Source: Microbacterium sp. PM5
Lineage (GTDB): Bacteria > Actinomycetota > Actinomycetes > Actinomycetales > Microbacteriaceae
NCBI RefSeq assembly: GCF_003293595.1
Contig: NZ_CP022162.1
Location: 1,681,183 to 1,745,182, forward strand
DNA length: 64,000 nt
Direction of reading: 5' to 3'
Shown here: piece after piece, positions 1 to 6,879 of the stretch
Numbering within the stretch: position 1 is the first letter of the stretch
Layout of the letters: every line of letters begins with the position of its first letter
The notes under the pieces: model-generated
Told to the model about the DNA's origin: nothing
Databases searched by the model: none
Seen by the model: only the letters and a program-made list of their open reading frames with translations
Made by a program: the position numbers and the translations under genes

Positions 1-401
1 GCGAGGGCCTCACTCCCCTTCTCTGCGTGGGTGAGACGAGCCGGCAAGACCCGGATGCCGCGGCATCCGCGACGCTCGCACAGCTGCGCACGGCCCTCGC
101 CGATGCTCCGACGGCGCCCGTGATGGTCGCCTACGAGCCCGTTTGGGCGATCGGCGCTCCCGAGCCGGCACCGACCGATCACATCCGCGTCGTCACCCGC
201 GCCCTGCGCGCTGCGCTCGACGCCGATCCCGCCCGCGGAGGCTCCCGTGTCATCTACGGCGGCTCCGCCGGTCCCGGCCTGCTCACGCGACTGGACGGCG
301 ACGTCGACGGCGTGTTCCTCGGCCGCTTCGCGCACGACCCCGCGGCGCTCGCCGCCGTGGTCGACGAGGCGGCGGCCCTCACACGGACGTCGACACCGTG
401 A
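1..401 (+). CDS. lerI: Triosephosphate-isomerase-family protein, probable L-erythrulose-1-phosphate isomerase, 5' partial
   Basis: The left window edge cuts this gene; the reading frame enters at base 3. The visible part opens with the TIM-family LLCVGET motif. It then has AYEPVWAIG, which carries the catalytic glutamate, and VIYGGSAGP followed by VDGVFLGRFAHD, the phosphate-binding region. The GGSAGP and FLGRFAHD forms differ from ordinary glycolytic TpiA (GGSV, LVGGASL). They resemble the EryH/LerI branch, which converts L-erythrulose-1-phosphate to D-erythrulose-4-phosphate. The stop overlaps the GTG of the next gene by 4 bp, so the two are translationally coupled. That next gene is predicted to release L-erythrulose, which supports LerI over a second TpiA. 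A glycolytic isomerase cannot be fully excluded from this fragment. Confidence 0.72.
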   Translation, partial: EGLTPLLCVGETSRQDPDAAASATLAQLRTALADAPTAPVMVAYEPVWAIGAPEPAPTDHIRVVTRALRAALDADPARGGSRVIYGGSAGPGLLTRLDGDVDGVFLGRFAHDPAALAAVVDEAAALTRTSTP

Positions 402-1192
402 TCGGGCTCGGCACCTACGCGTTCTTCTGGCAGCACTCCGATCGCGCCCCGAAGCCACTCAGCCTCATCGACGCCTTCCACGCGACGCGCGCGCTCGATG
501 TGGGACTGTTCCAGATCTGCGACTACGCGCCGTTGGAGGCCATGACGGATGCCGAGCTGCGCACCGCGGCCGGCGTCGCCCGCGAGCTGGGCCTGCGGAT
601 CCAGCTCGGAACCAAGGGCATCTCCCCCGCACACCTCGAGCACTACCTCCGCCTCGCCGCGGTCTTCGACGCGGACCTCGTGCGCACCATGGTCGGCGCA
701 CCCCACCCGCAGCCGTCGCCGTCCGAGGCTCGGGCGTGGCTGACGGCGACCGCGTCCTCGTACGAACAGGCGGGGGTCACGTTGGCGCTCGAGACGTACG
801 AGCAGGTCGCGACCGACGATCTGGTGCGCCTCGTCGACGATGTCGGCAGCGCGCACCTCGGCATCTGCCTCGATCCCGCCAACGTGGTCGCCCGGCTCGA
901 GGATCCCCGCGCCTGCGTGGAGGCCGCGGCATCCGCCACGCGCAATGTGCACGTCAAGGACTTCGCGTTCAGCCGGCGCGACGGATGGGTGGGCTTCACC
1001 TACGCCGGCGCCCCGATGGGGACAGGACTGCACGACTACGCGCACCTGCGCGCCACCGTCCGCCCGGTCGAGCGCGGCATCGACGAGATCGTCGAGCATT
1101 GGCTGCCGTGGCAGGGCGACGCCGAGACCACCATCCGCACCGAGCGGGACTGGACCCGCACCACCCTGGAATACCTGAGGAGAACCCCGTGA
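398..1192 (+). CDS. oiaX: Xylose-isomerase-like TIM barrel protein, probable 3-oxo-isoapionate decarboxylase
   Basis: A 264-residue protein of the AP-endonuclease-2/xylose-isomerase-like barrel fold. The expected metal-site strands are visible: LALETYEQ (Glu), GICLDPAN (Asp) and NVHVKDFAF (His). The GTG start overlaps the previous stop as GTGA. In D-apiose catabolism OiaX decarboxylates 3-oxo-isoapionate to L-erythrulose. The assignment here rests on the fold plus the immediate neighbours: a LerI-like isomerase upstream and an ApnO-like dehydrogenase downstream, overlapping by 4 bp. From the fold alone it could be any sugar epimerase or isomerase, so the precise reaction is an inference from operon context. 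Confidence 0.72.
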   Translation: MIGLGTYAFFWQHSDRAPKPLSLIDAFHATRALDVGLFQICDYAPLEAMTDAELRTAAGVARELGLRIQLGTKGISPAHLEHYLRLAAVFDADLVRTMVGAPHPQPSPSEARAWLTATASSYEQAGVTLALETYEQVATDDLVRLVDDVGSAHLGICLDPANVVARLEDPRACVEAAASATRNVHVKDFAFSRRDGWVGFTYAGAPMGTGLHDYAHLRATVRPVERGIDEIVEHWLPWQGDAETTIRTERDWTRTTLEYLRRTP

Positions 1193-2055
1193 GCCACACC
1201 ATCGCCGTCTTCGGCGCCGGCGGCAAGATGGGCACGCGCGTGTCCGACAACCTCGTGCGCACCGCCCACACGGTCCACTACGTCGAGACCTCGCCGGCCG
1301 GTCGCGAGCGCGTCCTCGCCGCGGGTCGCACGCTGTCCGACGCCGCCACTGCCGTCGTCGACGCCGACATCGTCGTGCTCGCCGTGCCCGATCTCGCTCT
1401 GGCGCCGGTGACCGCGGAGCTCGTGCCCCAGCTGCGACCGGGCACGATCGTCCTGACCCTCGACCCCGCCGCCGCCTATGCCGGGCTCCTGACGACGCGC
1501 GACGACATCGTGCAGGCGGTCGCGCACCCCTGTCATCCGTCGGTGTTCCTCCAGCGGCAGAGCGCCGAGGAATGGGCCGACACCTTCGGCGGCGTCGCCG
1601 CACCGCAGGACGCGATCGCCGCGATCGAGAGCGACGACCCGCAGAAGAGGGCGATCGTCGAGGACACGGTGCGGGCGATCTACGCACCCGTCGTGGACGT
1701 GCACTGGGTGAGCGTCAAGCAGCTCGCCCAGCTCGAGCCGACGCTTGTCGAGACGGTCGCCTGCATGATCGGCGCGCTCCTGAACGAGGCCCTGCACGAG
1801 GCGATCCACACGATGGGAGTTCCCGAGGCGGCGGCGCGCAGCATCCTGTACGGGCACACGCAGGTGGCGCTGGCCAATGGGCTCCGCGGCGACAACCCCT
1901 TCAGCGACGCCTGCCTCATCGCGATGGACTACGGTCGCGAGAGCATCATCAAAGATGACTGGAAGAAGATCTTCCGCGATGACGAGCTCGACAAGAACCT
2001 CGCGCGGATGCTCCACCTCGACCGCATCGAGCGCCCGCTCGCGCCGAAGAACTGA
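1189..2055 (+). CDS. apnO: Phosphogluconate-dehydrogenase-like oxidoreductase, probable D-apionate oxidoisomerase
   Basis: A 288-residue cytosolic NAD-dependent enzyme. The N-terminus has a Rossmann nucleotide-binding motif (VFGAGGKMGTRV, near residues 7-18). An all-helical C-terminal domain of the phosphogluconate-dehydrogenase C-term type follows (VKQLAQLEPTLVETVACMIG, then YGHTQVALANGL). ApnO of the apiose pathway belongs to this family and oxidises and isomerises D-apionate to 3-oxo-isoapionate, the substrate of the gene just upstream. The GTG start overlaps the oiaX stop by 4 bp. It is shorter than classical 6-phosphogluconate dehydrogenase (about 470 residues) and has no pentose-phosphate neighbours, so Gnd is unlikely. 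Confidence 0.75.
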   Translation: MSHTIAVFGAGGKMGTRVSDNLVRTAHTVHYVETSPAGRERVLAAGRTLSDAATAVVDADIVVLAVPDLALAPVTAELVPQLRPGTIVLTLDPAAAYAGLLTTRDDIVQAVAHPCHPSVFLQRQSAEEWADTFGGVAAPQDAIAAIESDDPQKRAIVEDTVRAIYAPVVDVHWVSVKQLAQLEPTLVETVACMIGALLNEALHEAIHTMGVPEAAARSILYGHTQVALANGLRGDNPFSDACLIAMDYGRESIIKDDWKKIFRDDELDKNLARMLHLDRIERPLAPKN

Positions 2056-2062
2056 GGACCCC

Positions 2063-2818
2063 ATGGGACAGCTGAACGACAAGACGGCCCTCATCACGGG
2101 TGGCGCGTTGGGTATCGGCCTGGCGGTCGCCACACGGTTCGCCCGGGAGGGAGCCCGCGTCATCCTCGCCGATCGCAACGGCGACGGGGCCGCCGAGGCA
2201 GCCGCGCGCATCGGCGCAGCTGCGCGAGCGCTGACGATGGACATCTCCGACGAGGCGTCGGTGGCCGCGGGGTTCGCGGAGGTGCACGCGGCCGGCTGGG
2301 CGCCCGATGTGGTCGTCGCCAACGCCGGCGTGCAACTCTTCGGCCACGACGCGCCCATCGCGGACCTCGACCTCGACGTCTGGCGCCGCACGATCGACGT
2401 CAACCTCACCGGCACCTTCCTGACGGTCAAGTACGCGGTCCGCTCGCTCCTGGCCCGCGGCGGCGGTTCGATCATCCTCACCGGCAGCCCGACGGCGGTC
2501 AACGGAGAGGGGAAGGACTTCACCGCGTACAGCGCGTCGAAGGCCGGCGTGCACGGCCTCGCGCGCACGGTGGCTGCGGCGTACGCCGGCACCGGCATCC
2601 GTGTGAACACCGTGCAGCCTGCGTACACCGAGACGCCGCTGGTGGCGGCCATCACCGACGATCCCGAGGCACGGGCCGCGATCGTCGAGCGCATCCCGAT
2701 CGGACGGGCGGGCACCCCCGACGACGTCGCCGGCATCATGGTCTACCTCGCGTCCGACGATGGCGCTTTCGCGACGGGTGCGACGTTCCAGGTCGACGGG
2801 GGCATGACGTCGCTGTGA
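2063..2818 (+). CDS. SDR-family oxidoreductase, candidate apiose 1-dehydrogenase
   Basis: A 251-residue classical short-chain dehydrogenase. It has the cofactor motif TGGALGIG near the N-terminus, an NAG motif (VVANAGV) and the catalytic YSASK; it ends with the usual FQVDGGMTS. The preceding gene stops 7 bp upstream, and an AGGACCCC stretch before the ATG serves as ribosome binding site. It lies inside the proposed apiose operon, directly before the lactonase. The pathway needs an enzyme to oxidise D-apiose to D-apionolactone, and the known enzyme ApsD is a Gfo/Idh/MocA protein that is absent here. I infer that this SDR may do that step, but sequence alone does not give the substrate. Confidence 0.7.
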   Translation: MGQLNDKTALITGGALGIGLAVATRFAREGARVILADRNGDGAAEAAARIGAAARALTMDISDEASVAAGFAEVHAAGWAPDVVVANAGVQLFGHDAPIADLDLDVWRRTIDVNLTGTFLTVKYAVRSLLARGGGSIILTGSPTAVNGEGKDFTAYSASKAGVHGLARTVAAAYAGTGIRVNTVQPAYTETPLVAAITDDPEARAAIVERIPIGRAGTPDDVAGIMVYLASDDGAFATGATFQVDGGMTSL

Positions 2819-4593
2819 CGGAGCAGTGGTGGGGTGAGGATCCGCGGCGCTGGAGCGCGGGGCGCTGGTCGCTCGACCTGCGCGGCGACGAGCTCGCCGC
2901 CATCTCGGTCGACGGCGTGCCGGTCCTCCGGTCGGTGCGCGCCGTGGTCCGCGACCGCGACTGGAACACCGTTGCACTGGTCGTCGAACGCGTCCAGGAG
3001 CACGACGCGTCGCTCACGCTGCACGTGCGCTCGCGCGGTCACGGGTCCTCCTTCGTCGGCACGGTCCGCGTGCACGCGGCGGATTCCACGCTGACCGTCG
3101 CGTGCGATCTCCAGACGACGCGGCCCTTCGAGACGAATCGCACCGGACTCGTGGTCCTCCACCCGCCGACAGTGGCGGGTACCACGCTGTCGGTGACCCA
3201 CACCGACGGCAGCGAGCAGTCGACGACGTTCCCCCGCGCGATCAGCCCCCACCAACCCGTTCTCGACATCGGCGCGCTGCGATGGACGCACGCCGGCCTC
3301 GCGGTCGAGGTCGTGTTCTCTGGCGACGTCTTCGAGATGGAAGACCAGCGCAACTGGACCGACGCCTCGTTCAAGACCTACAGCCGGCCGCTCGCTCTCC
3401 CGTTCCCGGTGCAGCTGGCCGCCGGCGCACGGATCACGCAGGCGGTGAGGGTGACGGCCCGGCGGGCGACGCCTGCACCCGCCGCGGAGGGCCCCGCCCC
3501 ACAGACGGACGCGGTCGCTCTGATCACCGCCGGCCGCTTTCCGGAGATCGCCGTCGGGGCGGCCACGGGAGCCGATCCTGCACCCGAGCCACGCGCGGAT
3601 GACGCGGTCGGATCACTCCCCGTGCTCGTCGAGCTCGATCTCGGATGGGCCGGCTGGCCGGCCGCGCTCGAGCGCGCGGCACGGTCGGGCGGACGCCTGG
3701 ATGTGCGGCTGCTGCTGCCGTCCGCCTCGAAAGCGCGAGAAGCGACCGTGGACGCGCTGGATCGCGCCGTCGCCGCGCTCGCACACCACGATGTCTCCCG
3801 CCTCGGCGCCTTCTGGCTCGACGGCGATGCTGCCCAGCTCGCGGATCGGGAGGCGACGGCGCTGCTGCGCGCCGCACTCGCGCACCGCGGTCACCACGTC
3901 GCGGCGGCGACGGTGATCGGGGGCGTGCGGACGCACTTCACCCAGCTCAATCGCGAGCACCATCGCCTGGACGACACGGTCGACGGTCTCGCCTTCAGCC
4001 TCACACCCCTCTTCCACAGCACCGGAACCGCCCAGCTGATCGAGTCGCTCGGCATCCAGCGCCTCGTCGCCTCACAAGCCGTCGTTCTGGCGGCCGGAGT
4101 GCCCGTGCACATCGGCCCGGTCACGTTGCATCCGCGGGTGAACGACGTCGCGACGACGCCCGCGCCGTCTCCGGCGACGAGCGAGCTCACCCGCGGGTAC
4201 GGAGCGGCTCTGGTCGCGCCGGACGACGCGCGCCAGCGCAGCGCGCCGATGGCCGCGTGGACGATCGCCTCCGCTGCGGCGCTGGCGGTGCCCGGTGTCG
4301 CAAGCCTGGCCTTCTTCGAGGAGTGGGGTCCGCGCGGCATCCGCGACGAGCGCGGCATCCCCTATCCCGTCGCCGCCGCCGTGCGCGCGCTCTCGGAGCT
4401 GTCCGGGCAGAGGCTGCTGTACGGCGGCAGTCGCGACGGGCTGCTGTGGGTGGTGGGAGCGGTCGACGACAGGGGTGCGGCCACGCTGCTTGCTGCGAAT
4501 CTCGGCGACACCGACCGCACGATCACGGTGCTCGGCGCGCGAGAGCGCACCCTGGCGGTGCCGGCGCAGAGGTGGGTGCGCAGCGTCGAGTGA
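2815..4593 (+). CDS. apnL: Probable D-apionate lactonase
   Basis: A large, 592-residue soluble protein without signal peptide. It begins at a GTG overlapping the SDR stop. The N-terminal 220 residues look like a beta-sandwich containing the distinctive stretch VFEMEDQRNWTDASFKTY, which I recognise from the ApnL family. The C-terminal part alternates strands and helices as in a barrel and ends in a small beta domain (LLAANLGDTDRTITVLG). ApnL hydrolyses D-apionolactone to D-apionate in the cytoplasm. The gene is last in the operon and converges with the LacI gene 13 bp away. The family call comes from pattern memory and operon fit. Without the context it would be an uncharacterised carbohydrate-active protein. 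Confidence 0.7.
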   Translation: MTEQWWGEDPRRWSAGRWSLDLRGDELAAISVDGVPVLRSVRAVVRDRDWNTVALVVERVQEHDASLTLHVRSRGHGSSFVGTVRVHAADSTLTVACDLQTTRPFETNRTGLVVLHPPTVAGTTLSVTHTDGSEQSTTFPRAISPHQPVLDIGALRWTHAGLAVEVVFSGDVFEMEDQRNWTDASFKTYSRPLALPFPVQLAAGARITQAVRVTARRATPAPAAEGPAPQTDAVALITAGRFPEIAVGAATGADPAPEPRADDAVGSLPVLVELDLGWAGWPAALERAARSGGRLDVRLLLPSASKAREATVDALDRAVAALAHHDVSRLGAFWLDGDAAQLADREATALLRAALAHRGHHVAAATVIGGVRTHFTQLNREHHRLDDTVDGLAFSLTPLFHSTGTAQLIESLGIQRLVASQAVVLAAGVPVHIGPVTLHPRVNDVATTPAPSPATSELTRGYGAALVAPDDARQRSAPMAAWTIASAAALAVPGVASLAFFEEWGPRGIRDERGIPYPVAAAVRALSELSGQRLLYGGSRDGLLWVVGAVDDRGAATLLAANLGDTDRTITVLGARERTLAVPAQRWVRSVE

Positions 4594-4606
4594 GTCGCGC
4601 CCGCGC

Positions 4607-5608
4607 TCACGAGCCGGTCGAGGCCCGCACCACCAACTCCGGACGGAAGCGGACGGCGCGCGTCGCCGCGGGATCGTCGAGCGTCTCGAGCAGCAGCTCC
4701 ACTGCGGTCGCCCCGATGCTCCGCGCGGGTTGGCGGATGGAGGAGAGGGGCACGACGGCCGTCGCCGCGAAATCGATGTCGTCGTAGCCGATGAGGGCGA
4801 GCTGCTCGGGGACGCGGATGCCGCCGAGGATCGCTGCCCCCTGCAGCAGCCCCACGGCGAGCAGATCGTTGGCGCAGAACACGGCCTCGGGCCGATCCGC
4901 GGGCGCTCGGGCGGCGAGCGCGTCGCCGACACGGCGTCCGGCGAGCACCGTGAGCGCGTCGACGTCGACGACCTCGAGCGTCGCATCCGAGACGGCGTCG
5001 AGCGCACGGCGTGCGCCGGCGAGTCGGTCGGCGACCTGCCGCACGTGGGCGGGCCCGCCGACGAAGGCCAGTCGACGCCGGCCGAGGGCCAGCAGATGTG
5101 CCGCGGCGAGGAATCCGCCCTCGACGTCGTCGACGGCGACGGAAGGCACCCGTCGTTCGTGGTCTTCCGCATCGACGAGCACCACGGGGATTCCCGCGGC
5201 GCGCAGCCGCTCGATCGGCCACGCATCACGCGCGGTCGGCGTGAGGAGCACACCGTTGACGCGCTGCTCCCGGAACAGGTCGAGGTAGGCGTCCTCGCGG
5301 TCACGCAGATGATCACTGTTGCCCAACAGCACCGCGAGATCCTCGGCCGCGGCGCGCTCCTCGGCCCCGCGGGCGACCTCGGCGAAGAAGGGGTTCGCGG
5401 TGTCGAGCACGACGAGCCCGATCGCGCGGCTGCGCCCCACGCGCAGCTGGCGCGCCGCGTCGTTGCGCACGAATCCGAGACGCTCGATGGCGCTCTGCAC
5501 CCGGGTGACGGTCTCGGCGGCGACCTTCTCGGGTCGGTTGAGCACGTTGGAGACTGTGCCCACCGAGACGCCCGCGGCGGCAGCGACGTCCTTCACACTG
5601 ACGCCCAT
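4607..5608 (-). CDS. LacI-family transcriptional regulator, probable rhamnose repressor
   Basis: A 333-residue regulator. The N-terminal helix-turn-helix VKDVAAAAGVSVGTVSNVLN is followed by the hinge QLRVGRSRAIGLVV and a periplasmic-binding-type sugar domain (LALIGYDDIDFA, PLSSIRQP). It is divergent from rhaI with 103 bp between starts, and two LacI-type palindromes lie in that space. It most likely represses the rhamnose operon and itself, with rhamnose or a derivative as inducer. It is also convergent with the apiose operon, so control of that operon from a promoter left of the window is possible. The ATG at 5608 fits the usual LacI N-terminus. Confidence 0.9.
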   Translation of the reverse strand: MGVSVKDVAAAAGVSVGTVSNVLNRPEKVAAETVTRVQSAIERLGFVRNDAARQLRVGRSRAIGLVVLDTANPFFAEVARGAEERAAAEDLAVLLGNSDHLRDREDAYLDLFREQRVNGVLLTPTARDAWPIERLRAAGIPVVLVDAEDHERRVPSVAVDDVEGGFLAAAHLLALGRRRLAFVGGPAHVRQVADRLAGARRALDAVSDATLEVVDVDALTVLAGRRVGDALAARAPADRPEAVFCANDLLAVGLLQGAAILGGIRVPEQLALIGYDDIDFAATAVVPLSSIRQPARSIGATAVELLLETLDDPAATRAVRFRPELVVRASTGS

Positions 5609-5626
5609 CTCCGCCCCTTGTCGATC

Positions 5627-5684
5627 TTGACGAATCGTTTCAACGACACTACCGTTTGAAACGATTCAATGCGCGTTCGAGAAT
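5627..5684 (+). promoter_or_regulatory. Promoter and twin LacI operators between lacI-type gene and rhaI
   Basis: Two palindromes of the form TGAAWCGWTTCA with the central CpG typical of LacI operators: CGAATCGTTTCA at 5631-5642 (one end base degenerate) and TGAAACGATTCA at 5657-5668. Their centres are 26 bp apart. A candidate promoter toward rhaI is TTGACG (5627-5632), a 17-base spacer and TACCGT (5650-5655). The first operator then overlaps the -35 box and spacer and the second covers the start region. A second possible promoter, TTGAAA (5656-5661) and GAGAAT (5679-5684), overlaps operator 2. Either layout suits repression. Confidence 0.75.
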
Positions 5685-5711
5685 CAGACGCCTGTCGAGA
5701 GAAGCCCGAGA

Positions 5712-6878
5712 ATGACGACGCTGTCACCAGAGAACCTGTCCACCCTCGCCGCCCAGGCGATCGAGCTGCCCTCGTGGGCTTTCGGCAACTCGGGAACCCG
5801 CTTCCGGGTCTTCCCCACCCTCGGCACGCCCCGCGATCCGTTCGAGAAGATCGCGGATGCCGCGCAGGTGCACCGTCACACGGCGCTCGCACCGAGCGTC
5901 GCGCTGCACATCCCCTGGGACGCGGTCGAGGACTACGCTGCCCTGCGCCGCCACGCCGAAGACCACGGCGTGCGCCTGGGCACCGTCAACTCGAACACCT
6001 TCCAGGACGAGGACTACAAGTTCGGCGCGCTGACGCACCACGACGAACGCATCCGCCGCAAGGCGATCGACCATCACCTCGCGTGCATCGACATCATGGA
6101 TGCCACGGGCTCGCGCGACCTGAAGATCTGGCTGGCCGAAGGATCCAACTACCCCGGCCAGAACGACATGCGGGACCGACAGGATCGCCTCCACGACTCG
6201 CTGCAGCAGATCTACGCACGCCTGGGCGACGAGCAGCGCCTCGTGTTGGAGTACAAGTTCTTCGAGCCGGCGTTCTACCACACCGACGTTCCCGACTGGG
6301 GCACCTCCTACGTGCAGGTGGCGGCCCTGGGCGAGAGGGCGATGGTCTGCCTCGACACCGGCCACCATGCCCCCGGCACCAACATCGAGTTCATCGTCAT
6401 GCAGTTGCTGCGACTCGGACGACTCGGCTCCTTCGACTTCAACAGCCGCTTCTACGCAGACGACGACCTCATCGTCGGGGCAGCCGACCCTTTCCAGCTG
6501 TTCCGCATCCTCGTGGAGGTCATCCGCGGCGGCGGTCTGAACAATCCGGATGTCGCGTTCATGCTCGATCAGTGTCACAACATCGAGGACAAGATCCCGG
6601 GCCAGATCCGCTCGGTGCTCAACGTGCAGGAGATGACGGCGCGCGCACTCCTGCTCGACCGCGAGGCGCTGAGCGCCGCTCAGCAGAGCAACGACGTGCT
6701 CGCTGCGAACGCGATCCTCATGGACGCGTTCCAGACGGATGTCCGGCCTCAGCTGGCCGCCTGGCGCGTGGAGCGGGGACTTCCCGCCGACCCGATGGCC
6801 GCCTATGCGGCATCCGGCTACGCGGAACGCAGTGCGGCCGAGCGCGTCGGCGGCGTGCAGGCAGGATGGGGTGCCTGA
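5712..6878 (+). CDS. rhaI: L-rhamnose isomerase
   Basis: A 388-residue enzyme of the Pseudomonas stutzeri/Bacillus RhaI type, converting L-rhamnose to L-rhamnulose. The barrel motifs for two divalent metals are visible: LKIWLAEGSNYPGQ, LVLEYKFFEPAFYHTDVPDW, MVCLDTGHHAPGTNIEF and GSFDFNSRFYADDDL. Length matches this family rather than the E. coli RhaA group. First gene of the rha operon; the aldolase fusion starts 2 bp after its stop. A GAGAAG stretch upstream of the ATG is a reasonable ribosome binding site. Confidence 0.95.
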   Translation: MTTLSPENLSTLAAQAIELPSWAFGNSGTRFRVFPTLGTPRDPFEKIADAAQVHRHTALAPSVALHIPWDAVEDYAALRRHAEDHGVRLGTVNSNTFQDEDYKFGALTHHDERIRRKAIDHHLACIDIMDATGSRDLKIWLAEGSNYPGQNDMRDRQDRLHDSLQQIYARLGDEQRLVLEYKFFEPAFYHTDVPDWGTSYVQVAALGERAMVCLDTGHHAPGTNIEFIVMQLLRLGRLGSFDFNSRFYADDDLIVGAADPFQLFRILVEVIRGGGLNNPDVAFMLDQCHNIEDKIPGQIRSVLNVQEMTARALLLDREALSAAQQSNDVLAANAILMDAFQTDVRPQLAAWRVERGLPADPMAAYAASGYAERSAAERVGGVQAGWGA

Positions 6879-6879
6879 G

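Noticed and set aside
254..1687. 477-codon minus-strand frame over the apiose genes
   Set aside because: Antisense shadow with Arg-rich composition; the plus-strand genes have strong motif support and coupled starts.
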